A stretch of DNA of 64,000 bases from Onchocerca volvulus (lineage: Eukaryota; Nematoda; Chromadorea; Rhabditida; Onchocercidae): contig HG738139.1 of the NCBI GenBank assembly GCA_000499405.2, positions 3,624,713 through 3,688,712 on the forward strand. The letters run 5' to 3'. Numbering within the stretch: the first letter of the stretch is position 1; each line of letters begins with the position of its first letter. Under the pieces are notes generated by a model. That model was not told where the DNA came from and searched no databases. It saw nothing but the letters and a program-made list of their open reading frames with translations. Shown in pieces: positions 1 through 10,718 of the stretch. Made by a program: the position numbers and the translations under genes.

Positions 1-367
1 TCCAAAAAAAAAAAAAAAAAAAAAAAACGCATTTGATCAAGAATTTGCTAACTACTGAGGACTAGTTTTTAATAAAAAACAAACAAGAAATGAAAAAAAA
101 TTTGCAGATATCTCATCAATTTTTTCGGGATGCAAGTAAAAATTGTAATGATCGGTAGATAAATGTGATGAAAAATGAAAAAAAAAATGAAAAATGCTGC
201 AAAAATTTAACCATAAAATGGTTTTAAATAATACACAGAAATTTGACTGATAAGATGAACTGAAATATGATATTCAGTCCAATTATAATTCAGAATTTTC
301 TGTTCAATTTCCATCTAATCAACCATACAGTAATCGATAAGACAAAAAAACAAAAACAAAACAGTAT
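1..367. other. No gene seen; AT-rich flank with poly(A) run
   Basis: The stretch opens with an A homopolymer (about 5-27) and continues AT-rich. I see no coding exon or RNA gene in it; it is the 3' flank of the minus-strand zinc finger gene that ends at 368. Confidence 0.6.
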
Positions 368-1399
368 TCATAGTCCTGCAAATGAAATAATTTCCTGTAT
401 TAATCTAACTGTGTTAAAGGTATCTTTGGTAGTCGCTGTACATTGTGCTCTTTCAGCCAAATCTTTATGTTTCCTTTGATGTTTTAGCAAATAACTACTT
501 CGCCTGAATTCTTTACCACATATATTGCATTTGAATTTTTGTTTAATTGTGTGTATCCATTTATGATTGTTGAGATTATGGCGCCGACTGAATCTTCTGC
601 CGCACACATCGCACTTGAACAGTTTCTCCTTTGAATGTACCTCAAGAACATGTTTCTTTAGATAACTACGCAGTGCGAAATCTCTGTCACACAGATCACA
701 TTTGAATGGTTTTTCAAGTAAATGAGTCTTATTATGTCTGTTCAGATTGCTAAGATCACTGAATTTTTTACCGCATAGCCTGCACTTGTATGGTTTCTCG
801 CCTGTATGTGTTCGCTTATGCACGTTCATATCGATGCGCCGACTAAAACTTTTGCGGCATACATCGCACTTGAACAGTTTCTCCTTTGAATGTACCCTAA
901 GAATATGTTGCTTTAGATACCTTTGCTGTGCGAAATCTCTGTCACACAGATCACATTTGAATGGTTTTTCAAGTAAATGAGTCTTATTATGTTGGTTCAG
1001 ATTGCTAATTTTACTGAATTCTTTCCCGCAAGCATTGCACTTGTACGGTTTCTCGCCTGTATGTATTCGCTTATGCACGTTCATATTGTAGCACCGAGTG
1101 AATGTTCTGCTGCATATATCACACTTGAACAGTTTTTTCTCATTTTCATGTGTCTTTCGATGTCTCAATAGATTTCTGCGCACTGCGAAGTCTTTGCCAC
1201 ATAAAATGCATTTAAATCGGTTTTCATCAGTATGTGTCTCATTATGAATTTGCAGATTGGAAGAACATTCGAACTGTCCATCACTTATAGTATTTGAAGG
1301 TTTCTGGTGCTGAATTACATCCAATTCTTTTGTGTCATTTTTCTGTTCCAGTTGATCACTTATTCTTACCTGCACTGGTGGATCATTTTCATTTGATAT
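368..1399 (-). CDS. C2H2 zinc finger protein, large terminal exon with nine fingers
   Basis: Probable nuclear DNA-binding regulator. The reading frame is open from a good acceptor (TTTCAG, exon from 1399) to a stop at 368, about 343 residues, so upstream exon(s) with the true start lie elsewhere and are not identified. After an acidic/polar lead of about 55 residues come nine C2H2 fingers in tandem (each F/Y-K-C-x2-C ... H-x3/4-H), most joined by TGEKP- or LLEKP-type linkers. A short tail follows. Fingers 3-5 and 6-8 are near copies: the DNA repeats with a period of 252 bp (for example around 689 and 941), so the array grew by duplicating a three-finger block. No KRAB, BTB or other extra domain is visible. 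Target DNA cannot be told. It is certain as a zinc finger gene; orthology is not assigned. Confidence 0.88.
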   Translation of the reverse strand: MSNENDPPVQVRISDQLEQKNDTKELDVIQHQKPSNTISDGQFECSSNLQIHNETHTDENRFKCILCGKDFAVRRNLLRHRKTHENEKKLFKCDICSRTFTRCYNMNVHKRIHTGEKPYKCNACGKEFSKISNLNQHNKTHLLEKPFKCDLCDRDFAQQRYLKQHILRVHSKEKLFKCDVCRKSFSRRIDMNVHKRTHTGEKPYKCRLCGKKFSDLSNLNRHNKTHLLEKPFKCDLCDRDFALRSYLKKHVLEVHSKEKLFKCDVCGRRFSRRHNLNNHKWIHTIKQKFKCNICGKEFRRSSYLLKHQRKHKDLAERAQCTATTKDTFNTVRLIQEIISFAGL

Positions 1400-1726
1400 C
1401 TGAAATCATTCAAATAATTTACTTCATAATACAAATGATTTGATGATTGTTTTTTTTAACCTCTTTGAGTTTTAAAATTTTTCATTCATTGCGAAGAAAT
1501 TCTATTGTTATCAACACATGCACCGTGGAATTTTTGAATAAAAACATTTCATCATATTTTGATATTACTATACTTTAATAATAATTCGGAGAATTTAAAA
1601 AGCTGATTTGAAACAAAGGATGACGTGGATACACATAAAGATTAATAGACTGATGTTTTTGTAATGATTCATAGAATAAAACTATTTTCTGTGTTGTACA
1701 TTCTCCGAATGAATGATATGCCATCA

Positions 1727-1888
1727 TTTTTTTTTTTTTTTTTTTTATTTTTCCTTATATGTATGATGTCGAAAATTGTTTGGATGTTTATTCGAATGGG
1801 GCTTGACGTAATTGCTTTAGGCAATGTGTGACGATCGTCGTCGAGATTATATAAGAAACACTTTATTTTAAGCTTGGGTAATTAAACC
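1727..1888 (-). mobile_element. SL1-headed, poly(A)-tailed retrocopy
   Basis: Read on the minus strand, 1888-1873 is GGTTTAATTACCCAAG, identical to the first 16 bases of the nematode SL1 spliced leader; over 22 bases 19 match. It is followed by about 120 bases of unidentified body (1866-1747, with an AATAAA inside) and then by 20 uninterrupted A residues (1746-1727). SL1, body and poly(A) in that order is the structure of a trans-spliced transcript copied back into DNA. There is no GT donor after the leader, so it is not an SL RNA gene. Target site duplication is unclear (at most ATGAT). Confidence 0.65.
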
Positions 1889-4800
1889 TTATCATAATAA
1901 TAATTACGAAATTATTGTAGCGCGAATAATAAAAATGAAAAATAAATGATATGAAAAAATGGAAGCAAGGAAGAAGTTGTGATGAAGGAATAAGTTGTAA
2001 TGAAGAAAGCAGTTGTAATGAATGAAGAAGTTGTGAAGTTGGATGAATGAAACTGTAAGCGATATAGCAGGCTTATATTTGGTAAGAAGTGGGAGTGATT
2101 AAACAGAATACAAAAAAGAATTACAATTTTCTTAAGCTGTTAGGAAATACTTGCATGGGAAAACAGATGTGCATTATTAGACATGCTAAATGATTGTAAA
2201 TTAGATAATAGATTTATCTCTCAATGCGGGAAAATGTTGAAATTTTGCATAATGAGATAAATCCTTTATCGAGAATTTTTTTAAAAACAATTTTACCAGA
2301 TGTTCAAAGTACAGATACAGCAGATGTTCAAGATTTCAATTTGAAGGAATTTATATGAATTTGGTAACTATGCAACAAAAGTGATTTTTTTTTTTTTTTT
2401 TTGGTAGTAATTTGAGATAGATTCGGATTTTCCAACATATGATGTTATGCTATAAAGTGTTAAATGTAAAACATTGACTGCTTTAATAGTAAAAGGAAAA
2501 TTGATAAGGACGATGAATGCTGTTCTTCATTTCTCTTCACAGAAGAAAATCTGTTTTTGACTAAGGAGGAAAATTTATAAACATTTAATTTTTGTAATCA
2601 ATGCAATAGCTTTTTCACTTACTGTTACCTGTGCGATGCATAATGGCAGTATAACTGCTACAGAGTAATAAAGCAGCAGCATATTGATTCGCGAACAGTT
2701 TTATCGATAAATGGTAATGTTTGAAATAAAGAATCTGAAGTGGAATTCTGGATTTATTTGGAAAAATTATTCCACAAAACAATTAAATCAAAGGTGATTG
2801 AATCCCAATACGTAATAAAATACACTGATTGGGAAGGTTCGTTGGAAACTGATTTTAAGCATTCCTGCGAGCATGCAATTTATGATCAAAAAATTCATAG
2901 TGCTCTTCATCTTTTTTGCATAATTATGGCAAACTCTTCTCTCGTCTAAATTAACGGTAAAAAACGATTAAAAAAGGGAAAAAAAAGCAAGCTTGAAAAG
3001 CCTACACTAGTGTGAATGTTTTGTAAAGTGATGGCAACTTTTCCATAGTTTCATCAAAAATCATAAATTTATGTAAATTTATGCAATTAAAAGTCATGAT
3101 TATCTCTGCAATATCAATATTTTATCCGACAGCACAATTCAGTATCATCATTTAATCCTCTCTGAAAAATAAAACAAAATTAATCGAATGATTTTTGCCA
3201 ATGAATTATTTATCGTTAAAAAGCTATGACATTGCATAATTCAATGTTTGGTCTATTTTACGCTTGTAACAGTATTATATTAGTAATACTAATATAATGC
3301 ATTATACTTACTAATAAACAAATGTTGAAATTCATAGGAAATTGAATATTTCAAATTTAAAATTTTGACTTCATCAAGTTTGGTCCAGAAAAAAATTTCA
3401 ATTTGCTTACCAAAAATTACTATCTGGGAAAAAAATGCAATTTGCAACTTTTTCCATCAAAGTCTAAACAGACGAGAAACTGGTTTAATACTTGAAACAC
3501 AGGTTATATTTCTCCTCCAAAAATTTTCAAGTCTGAAAATTCTGTTCACAAAAATAACAATCAGTTTTTTTTGTTTAAGAGTGTCAGAAGTTTTTACTTT
3601 AAATACGCTTTAGTTCAGAACATCATATTCACTTAAACCAATCTCATCAAAAGCTAATTTCTTCATAGATCAAAAAAAGTAGTTCAAATGATGACGTTGC
3701 GTAATTGGCAATGTTTGGTCTGTTTTATGCTTCATTCGAAATTTCTAGCTGGTGACAGCATGCATTTTATTGTTTCAATTATTTAAAAATATGCCATAAA
3801 TCTCTGTCCTAGAAATAAGAATGGAAATAATTTAGTAAAACAACAAAATGTAGGATCATAATTAGCTAACTTATAAATTAAAGATTTTATGAAATACGAG
3901 GTGCATTGCAACAAAACATGAGAGAATACTAAAACAAACATAGAATATTGATGTAATAATGCAGTCAGTTTCCTGATGGAAATATCTTCCTCCAAGACGT
4001 ACATGCTGTGTGTGATTGAGATTGAGAGAAAGATTTGTATAAATTCAGAAATTCAAAAAAAAAAATAAAGAAAGAAAAACGATGAGACTGAAAAAAAAAA
4101 AAAACTGCATTATTCGAATCCCATTAATAACGAATGGTAATCTGTATAAAAGACATAAAGGGATCCTCTGATACCTGTACTTTTATCATATATGATTTCG
4201 GTACAAAAACAAAGAATCCAATAACTGCGACCAGGTCATATAAAACGTATTACGCGAATTGTACATAGTCGTCGCAGATAAAAAACCGAATTTAACGATG
4301 CATATGAAAAAGATGTTTAGGCGTAAAGAATATTTAAACGCCCTATGGTAATTATGGGGCAATGAATACAATTGTTTTTCCATATGCTTCTATTGCTTAC
4401 ATCTTATACGTTAGGATGTAGCAAATTTTTTGATTAGCGATACTCCTGCTATCATTTTCTATAATAGCAAATGCAATAATGGCATTCTGGAAGTTCGATG
4501 TTTGCTATCGGTAATTGTGAAATGAAATGACAAGAACGAAATAACAAAGTCAGAAACTAAAAAACTTTATCAATTCAACATCATATGTTCAGAGAAAAAA
4601 GATATAAAAGAAAAAAATTAAAATTGATATTAAAATCAAATAAAATACATGATAATATTGTTTATGTAAACATATTCACATGGTGTTATGATTCTAAGTC
4701 AACAATATGTTTTTGTTATTGGGACGAAATTCCACTTTTGTAGAACCGTCTCAACCGCCCACCATTTTGCATCATAACTGGTTTTTCTACATCTAAATCT

Positions 4801-4965
4801 TTGGTATGCGGTCATTTTGCCATTAGATAATTTGATTATTCCAAAGAATTTCATATTTTCCTTTCTGTGAATGCTGTTCTTTTACTAATGGATACCCATT
4901 AATGCGAACTTCTTTGCAAGAACGTTTCTAGGACTTTTAAAATTTTCTTTAATTCAGAATACGAA
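1889..4965. other. Intergenic, no confident gene
   Basis: Open frames here are short and show no recognised domain. Contents seen: poly(T) run near 2384-2402, a diverged 40-base direct repeat (3226-3265 and 3691-3731), and AT-rich spacer. Minus-strand frames at about 4700-4930 are weakly reminiscent of a FLYWCH/transposase remnant but are frameshifted. Confidence 0.5.
3226..3731 (+). repeat. Diverged direct repeat pair, ~40 bases each
   Basis: 3226-3265 and 3691-3731 share the core CAATGTTTGGTCT with matching flanks on both sides (GAC.TTGC.TAATT before, TTTTA.GCTT after), about 465 bases apart. This may mark two remnants of one old repeat family. Confidence 0.45.
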
Positions 4966-5539
4966 CTATTTCACCATAAGTGAAATAGTGCTTAACTTCT
5001 CAAAAGATATGCCGCACATTTCAAAATCACACAACAGCTTATCTTTAGAAAAATTATGTTCAACGACTTCAAGATTCCGTAAGTTAACAAGCACCATCGA
5101 GAATGTTTTCGTAAAACTTGGTATGGAAAGAAGAAGTGTGCGTCGATTTCCTTCATATTCAACTACAGCATGTGATACTTCCGGCTGATTGGCTGCAAAA
5201 AGTATATGAGGAAATGACTCAATAATAAATGGGTCTCGATTCACGAATGGAAATCCATCTACGGTATCTGGAATAGTCGGTGCCAAGTGTTGCCAGTCAA
5301 GAATTTTGCTGAGCAATGCAATACCATTCAATCTTTTCGTGAAACGTTTCAAATCAGACAAGCATTCGCCTAAAAGAATTTGTTCGCGAGCATAGTTAAA
5401 GAAACATCTAATTTTGCAACAATATAATCTGTGTAATTTCTTTTATATTATTCCAGATATGAAAATAGGAAATACAATGACACAATATCACGAGCAATAC
5501 TATAAATATAAATAAATAAATATATGTAAGCTTTATTCG

Positions 5540-5568
5540 GCCACGCTCCGCATGGCAGCTCCAGCTAA
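5540..5568 (+). mobile_element. Helitron 3' end: hairpin plus CTAA
   Basis: A short GC-rich stem-loop (GCCA...TGGC, 5540-5556) is followed after a few bases by CTAA (5565-5568), the usual CTRR end of a Helitron. The next bases (TCTATATAAATAAAAATC, from 5569) are a Helitron-type 5' end, so two elements lie head to tail with no spacer. Confidence 0.6.
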
Positions 5569-7265
5569 TCTATATAAATAAAAATCTTAAATCTTCGAAA
5601 GCTCTTAAAAACAGGTGCCTTATTTATATTAATTCAAAATCTAAGATCTCTGAAAGTTCTTACCTATAGCTCTGAAATTTTGACACAATGTTGTATTCGA
5701 ATACGCGCATGTCTTATATATACTTTTTCTATACACACGTCTTTTGTGACAAAGACGAAATCTTGTCGAGAAAGATTTCACTGACTGAGAAGAATAAGAG
5801 GTTTTTTGTGTCTTGCGTGACAAAGATGAATGCTGTTGAGAAATGCTTTATTGATTGATGAAGAGTGTTTCTTCGTAACATTCAATTATCAGAGAAGATC
5901 CAGACAAATTAATCACTATTCTTTGCTTTGCCAACAATAGAGAAGAATACTATTCAAGTGAATTGTCCGATTATTGCTACTGCTGTGTAGCTTTGAACCG
6001 TCGAACTGGACCTTCGGAACTCCGAACTGTTGCTGTTGCTGCGTTGATTTTTTTCGTTTATCTGTGAATTGGAGTTTTTTAGTGGTAAACATGTTTGTCG
6101 TCTCTTTGAAACCATGTCGCACCATTCGACCTTTAGTATTTCTTGTCTACAATTATTGTTATGGCGTTATTTAATATCTTTCAGTTTTCGTCCACATTTA
6201 ATATATTAATTTCACAATACTTGTGGATATACAATATTTTTTGCTGTTCCATAGTCTGTGTAGATGAAGAGATTGCCTGGTTTGCCGACTCTAGAACACG
6301 CAACATATAACTGTCCATGTGTGAAGCAATCCGTCTCTAGATCTAAACCGCACAATTCTAAAGATTGACCCTGAGCTTTGTTGATGTGAATAAAAATATT
6401 AATCGAATTGGGAATTATAATCTCTTAAACTGAAATGGCATATCCAATGGAATCATAGGAATGCGAGGAATAAGGATATCTTCACCTTTGAAAAGTCCTG
6501 TCAAGATTGTTGCATCTATGACATCGCTCATTATTTTTTTCACTGCAAGCTGCATTTTGTTGCTAAGTTTTGGCTGTTTGATATTCACAACATGATAACT
6601 AACATGGCAATTTTCAATTGCAGTATGTGCGATGGCATCTCTGGCAGACCGAGTGAATAAAAAATTCGACTGGATTCGTAACCACTTCATCTGCTTCCAC
6701 AACAGTGTCGACTTACTCATATGTGACTGTCTCGCTTTGAATGTCAGAATGTTAATATCGTTAAGTTTTTCGACGTCTTTGTTCTTGGCCGCACGAATAG
6801 TTCGTTCACTCAGCCAATCGTGATTCTTATAATTGGTTTGAATATCGGGAAATATTTTTTTAACCAACTCTTCTTTTGACGTTACTAAATTGTAGAAGTT
6901 ATGAGGCAGTGAAATTCGTCCAGTGGTCAGATCAACCGGCCCTTTTCCGTTTCCAATTTCCAGCAACTGATGTGAGAATATCCCAGCTAATCGATCGTTT
7001 TGCAGCTGCACACGCATATTGTAGTTAATTTTAACGTCTTTACGTGTAGCCACAAAGTAGAGTATGAACCCTTCCCTCCCACGTATTTTTAGTTGTCACG
7101 CACGTAACACGTGAAACAAAGTAAGTATGTCTACATAAGAGCACTCACCTATTCGAATGCAAAGTTATGTCAAAACTTGAAAAAAATCGGTGGAGAATTT
7201 GAGAAGTTCATTGCGAAGAACAGGTTGCATTTACATTTTTTCTTTTTTTTTTTTTTTTTTATAGA
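5569..7265 (-). mobile_element. Helitron-derived element with inverted ends in the POLD2 intron
   Basis: The ends are a pair in opposite orientation: TCTATATAAATAAAAAT at 5569 on the plus strand, and TCTAT followed by an A-rich run and AATGTAAATG read on the minus strand from 7265. Inside are the decayed helicase coding region (minus, 7053-6212) and two copies of a family-specific segment that contains GCCTATTCGAAT-like sequence (around 5670-5710 and 7146-7215), also found at 52,790-52,860 and 58,770-58,830. A roughly 70-base degenerate direct repeat (GTGACAAAGA..., 5748 and 5818) lies near the left end. The N-terminal Rep (HUH) part of an autonomous Helitron is missing. Exact element limits are inferred. 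Confidence 0.6.
6212..7053 (-). pseudogene. Helitron PIF1-like helicase, C-terminal half, frameshifted
   Basis: Eukaryotic Helitrons encode a Rep-helicase protein for rolling-circle transposition. The frame 7053-6415 carries helicase sequence of this family (NMRVQLQNDRLAGIFSHQLL; SERTIRAAKNKDVEKLN). After a frame change near 6400 the match resumes with INKAQGQSLELCGLDLE, then HGQLYVACSRVGKPGNLFIY (helicase motif VI region) and a stop at 6212. The Walker A/B part and the rolling-circle endonuclease are absent upstream of 7053, so the element cannot be autonomous as it stands. Confidence 0.82.
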
Positions 7266-7629
7266 TAAGAAAATTGTACAAATCAAATTCTAGACATCAT
7301 CTTATCCAGCCAATAACAATATATGTAAAAGTTTAATATCAAAAATCTAAAAACTGCTCATAAATATACGAATTTTGATTTTACTCACCGGATGTTCCCA
7401 TAATATGCACGCCTTCCAAGCTGAAGTGATAAGGATTGGTCGCAAGATTAAGCACCTTTCCATGCTTTGAACCCATCTAAAATACTGCGCATGAACCGGT
7501 TGTTGAGACATTAGATAAGTTAGATGAATCATCTAGTTCTGGCATCATTTTAACCTTCAAAGCAATAGGTAACGATTTTCCGGTATTTAAGATTTTGAAT
7601 AAACAACATTGACATTTTTATTTATGTAG

Positions 7630-7669
7630 ATAGGTGGGTCGGCACGCTCCGCTTGTTCGATCCAGCTAG
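7630..7669. mobile_element. Helitron termini: minus-strand 5' end at 7630 next to a plus-strand 3' end at 7669
   Basis: Read on the minus strand, TCTACATAAATAAAAATG begins at 7630 and continues with about 60 bases similar to the element start at 52,708, then runs directly into POLD2 coding sequence at 7572. Immediately to the right, the plus strand shows GGGTCGGCACGCTCCGC...CCAGCTAG (7637-7669), like the 3' ends at 5568 and 52,665. Confidence 0.5.
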
Positions 7670-8672
7670 TAGGTTATAAAATAACTATTCCACATGACAG
7701 AACACTTTTTTTTCCAGAAATTATTGCGGGTGCATAAAAATGTATTGATTATGTTTTCAAATTCTTCTGTGGACAAGGACACTCAGTTGAAAAAAGCGAT
7801 GGAAGCTGCTCAAATTAATTGTAACAGTGGCGAAATAAGGAAGTTGCGTAAAAGCTTAAAATAACCATACATCTTGAAACATTACTGGTAAGTTCATTGT
7901 TACTGAGTGAGGCAGACTGGAATGCCATACGATGCGAGAATGAAAGGTAGATTCTCTGGAATCATATCCGTTGTTAACAACCTAATAATTGAAATGAATT
8001 CCAATTCCCCATTTTTTATATTTTAAGATTTTTAGAAGTTTGAACAGATATGAACTAAGAAAAATGACATTTTCTCAATTTGGGAAACTACTTTGTTGCG
8101 GATTGCATTATTTGAGTCGGTATTGCATTATTTGAGTCGGTTGAGTTTAAGGTTTGCATTATTTGAGTCGGTTGAGTTTAAGGGTATTGAATTGAACTTA
8201 AATTTGCATTAATTCAAATGTGAACTGAAGTATTACTTACAGAAGTGGAAAATTTCACAAAGATTATGATAGAAGGATGATTGAAAAAAGTATGTATCAG
8301 TTCTCGCTAAATCGAACAAGTGATATACCACTGTGTCGCAAAAGTCCAAAAATTTTAACTAAGAAGCAGTAGAGCCAAAAAGCGCGGTAAACAAAAAGAG
8401 AAACATATTTCCTGCCAAAACGGTAATTATGTTTACCATCAAAAGGAGAAACATGTTTCATAACAAAGGATAAATATGTTTCCCGCCGAAATGATAGACA
8501 TTACCGCCAAAATGCTCGAATTAATAGGGAAATATGGTGAGATCGACCAATCAAGGGGCGACAAATTGGAGATCAAGAAAGGAGTAATTCTGGAAAGATA
8601 GATAAGGATTGGATTTTGTAAGAGAATCATTCTTTTTTACAAATTCTTGACTACACATATCAGCTTCTACAA
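7670..8672. other. Intergenic; short tandem repeat, no confident gene
   Basis: A 37-codon frame from ATG at 7751 (preceded by a TTTTCCAG at about 7715) has no recognised homology. A tandem repeat lies at 8103-8183. The stretch 8390-8500 is rich in GTTTCCCGCC/AAAACGG-like words without clear structure. Confidence 0.5.
8103..8183 (+). repeat. Minisatellite-like repeat, unit TTGCATTATTTGAGTCGG
   Basis: The 18-base core occurs at about 8103, 8123 and 8154; the last two are followed by TTGAGTTTAAGG, giving a 31-base unit with an incomplete first copy. Confidence 0.75.
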
Positions 8673-9029
8673 TCAGCATTTCTGCAGCTTTACTGCAATC
8701 TTTTGCCTCATGTCCTTCGTGAAATTAGCTGAAGCATATTTTGGTACCCTTAGATTTTCCATTCGTTGTTTGAGCGTGGGATACACTTGGCAAGCGGTTT
8801 CCCAATGTTTTTTGCTACAAAAGCATAGGGTTTCCCTGGTTTCCAAATTGTAACTTTTTTTGAGTTGTAACCTTTGACCATTTGAATCAGGCTGCTTGAC
8901 TGCAGCCAGGGCAGATGTTTCTCCTGCAGTGTTGTGTGGAAACTTGTGAGGCTCATACTCATCTGAATCGTTCATCTTCTCACTACTAGAAAGTTGATTT
9001 TTGGCGACTTCTTGGCTTCCTTTGGTCAA
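8673..9029 (-). pseudogene. Retroelement gag-like zinc-knuckle fragment (BEL/Pao-like)
   Basis: A 118-residue open frame ends with a cysteine/histidine cluster of retroviral-knuckle type (CFCSKKHWETACQVY, followed by TLKQRMENLR). Spacing resembles the C-x2-C-x3-H-x4-C knuckle of BEL/Pao Gag proteins followed by a basic stretch, but the first cysteine is shifted. A second knuckle would start where the frame stops (KLQKC then stop). No protease, RT or LTR is visible nearby. I read it as an old remnant; a host zinc protein exon is the alternative. Confidence 0.35.
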
Positions 9030-9248
9030 TTTCTTTAGGAATGGTCGGAGGTTAGCAACCGGCCATATCTCTTATTCCTCCTTTTTTTGGTACACTTTAT
9101 CTATGATCCAATTCAGCAGTCTTGTATCGATAATATTTTTAATGCTAGAATGTTCTAGGTTCTCACCTTGGGCTTAAAATTGTTTACTCATTTATTTTCC
9201 AAGAAATGTTCAAGACCGGATTCAATAATTAATATTGCAGGATACCAT

Positions 9249-10580
9249 ATGGCATTGTCGAAGTCATCGTACAATCGGAAAATATGGGAAGGTTCGGTAA
9301 GATTTTTTTTACATTGCAAGTCTTGCCACTTTTTGAGCATATTGTTGTAATTTAAGCGCATATAAATTAGTGTGGAGAGTACAAGAATTGAAAACTCTGT
9401 CTTGTCTCATAAGTTGCAAATAAATTTCAAGTGAAAATAATTTTTGAGCTTGTTGTTAAGTTTCAATGTTTTCTTTTTATATTTACATATTTCAGAAATT
9501 TCCGATCCTTTGTCAAACATGTCTTGGATCGAATTCATATATAAGGATAGTAAGGAAAAATCCTTTTGATTTGTTGAATGGCCATGTAAACTAAGTTCCT
9601 CTAATATGTCTCCAAGTTCATGTTTAGACTTGCAATTCTTCAGAATTAGATTTGCAGTTAAAAAATCGATATGGAGCAGAATGCAAGATTTGTCAACGTC
9701 CTTTTACTTGTTTTCGGTGGATGCCTGAAAAGGGAATGCGGTGCAAGAAAACGGAAGTATGTCAGATATGTGCTAAAATGAAGAACGTTTGTCAAACGTG
9801 TCTCTTGGATTTCGAATTCGGTAAATGATGTTTTCTTCCAAGTTAAATTTGTCGCATAAGTCAACAGCGGTTTCAGTAGCATCAAATGTGAATTGAATTT
9901 TAGGTTTATCCATGCAGGTTCGTGACCAAGCGTTGCAAATACAGGATGATTTGTCCAGAAAAGATGCGAATCGCGATTATTACGTTCAAAATCAAGAACG
10001 GGAATTGGCTTTTACATTTGATACTACATCTAATGATGCTGTTGCTAAAATAAGTGACTCTGGTTCGTTTTTTCTCACTTTTTCAATATTTCCATTGAGA
10101 TGTTTTTTGATTTCGAGCTAAATTATCTGTAGTTTATTGAGTACAAACTTCAAGTTTACAAACTGAAGTTTGTGAGTAAGCCAATGTTTTGCGAATGCGA
10201 ATAAAAAACATTTTTTATAGCATCAAATGATTTGTTGAAGAAATTTGCTGAAAATCAGCCATATTATCAACGGAACAAGCCACATATTTGCTCATTCTCC
10301 ATTGAGGGAGAATGCAGACGTGGAGAAGAATGTCCATACAGGTCTGTACTTTTTTTTTTTTTTTGTATGGCCTACATAAACTCTTCGAAATTTTATTAGA
10401 CACTTGGAAAATTTTGAGTATTTCAGGCATGAAAAGCCGTCAGATCCTGATGATCGATTAAGTCATCAAAATATACTGGATCGTTATCATGGAAATAATG
10501 ATCCAGTTGCGAAGAAACTTCTAACTCGTGCCAAAACACACAATGACTACTGCGTGTCAAATATTAATTATAAGACATAA
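9249..10580 (+). CDS. RBM22: RBM22/Cwc2-like splicing factor lacking its RRM
   Basis: RBM22 (yeast Cwc2/Ecm2-like) binds U6 snRNA and the intron in the active spliceosome. Six exons join in frame: 9249-9296, 9496-9549, 9658-9820, 9904-10062, 10221-10341, 10427-10580 (232 residues). They encode the N-terminal YNRKIWE, the [10 protein letters not shown] and [13 protein letters not shown] zinc-binding cysteine cluster, [17 protein letters not shown], then the CCCH finger ([20 protein letters not shown] / HEKPSDPDD). The frame then diverges after LLTRAKT and stops at 10580. The RRM and proline-rich tail (about 190 residues in human RBM22) are not found downstream; a palindromic insertion lies at 10,719-10,895. 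Either a truncated paralogue or a gene broken at its 3' end. Family assignment is very safe; function of this copy is not. Confidence 0.88.
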
Positions 10581-10718
10581 AACAATTATAATCCTAGAAA
10601 CTCAATCAACTTCAAATCAACTTTGCCTATCATTTCCAGGATATGATGGTGTCTTTTGGTGCTTGTAACACTATCTCGGATGTATGGAATCTAATGTATA
10701 TTTCTGAGCATAATCGCT

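Larger units (their letters stand above)
4966..7572 (-). pseudogene. POLD2: DNA polymerase delta subunit 2 (POLD2), C-terminal coding fragment, interrupted
   Basis: Two minus-strand exons match the C-terminal third of the small (B) subunit of DNA polymerase delta, which scaffolds the catalytic subunit at the replication fork. The 3' exon (5369-4966) encodes the conserved APTIPDT, the DPFIIESFPHILFAANQP block and the VLVNLRNLE block, ending at a stop. The upstream exon (7572-7389) encodes the SQQPVH motif and TNPYHFSLEGVHIMGTSG, with a GTGAGT donor at 7388. Joining the two gives GTSG-ECLSDL in frame (phase 1). The upstream exon needs two compensating frame changes (near 7513 and near 7480), and one of its frames has a TAG at about 7477-7479. 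Coding sequence stops at 7572, directly against a Helitron end at 7630; the N-terminal two thirds are absent. About 1.7 kb of Helitron DNA sits in the intron. Probably a broken copy; sequencing error could explain the frame changes but not the missing 5' part. Confidence 0.78.

Noticed and set aside
1867..1888. SL1 RNA gene
   Set aside because: The leader is not followed by a GT donor or an Sm site, and it is followed by a poly(A)-tailed body; a retrocopy fits better.
4700..4930. FLYWCH-type zinc finger or transposase exon on the minus strand
   Set aside because: Only a vague NGYPLVKE-like resemblance, with frame breaks and no complete Cys/His set.
7715..7862. Small plus-strand exon (37 codons from ATG at 7751)
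   Set aside because: No homology, and it lies in a repeat-rich region; the acceptor-like site alone is not enough.
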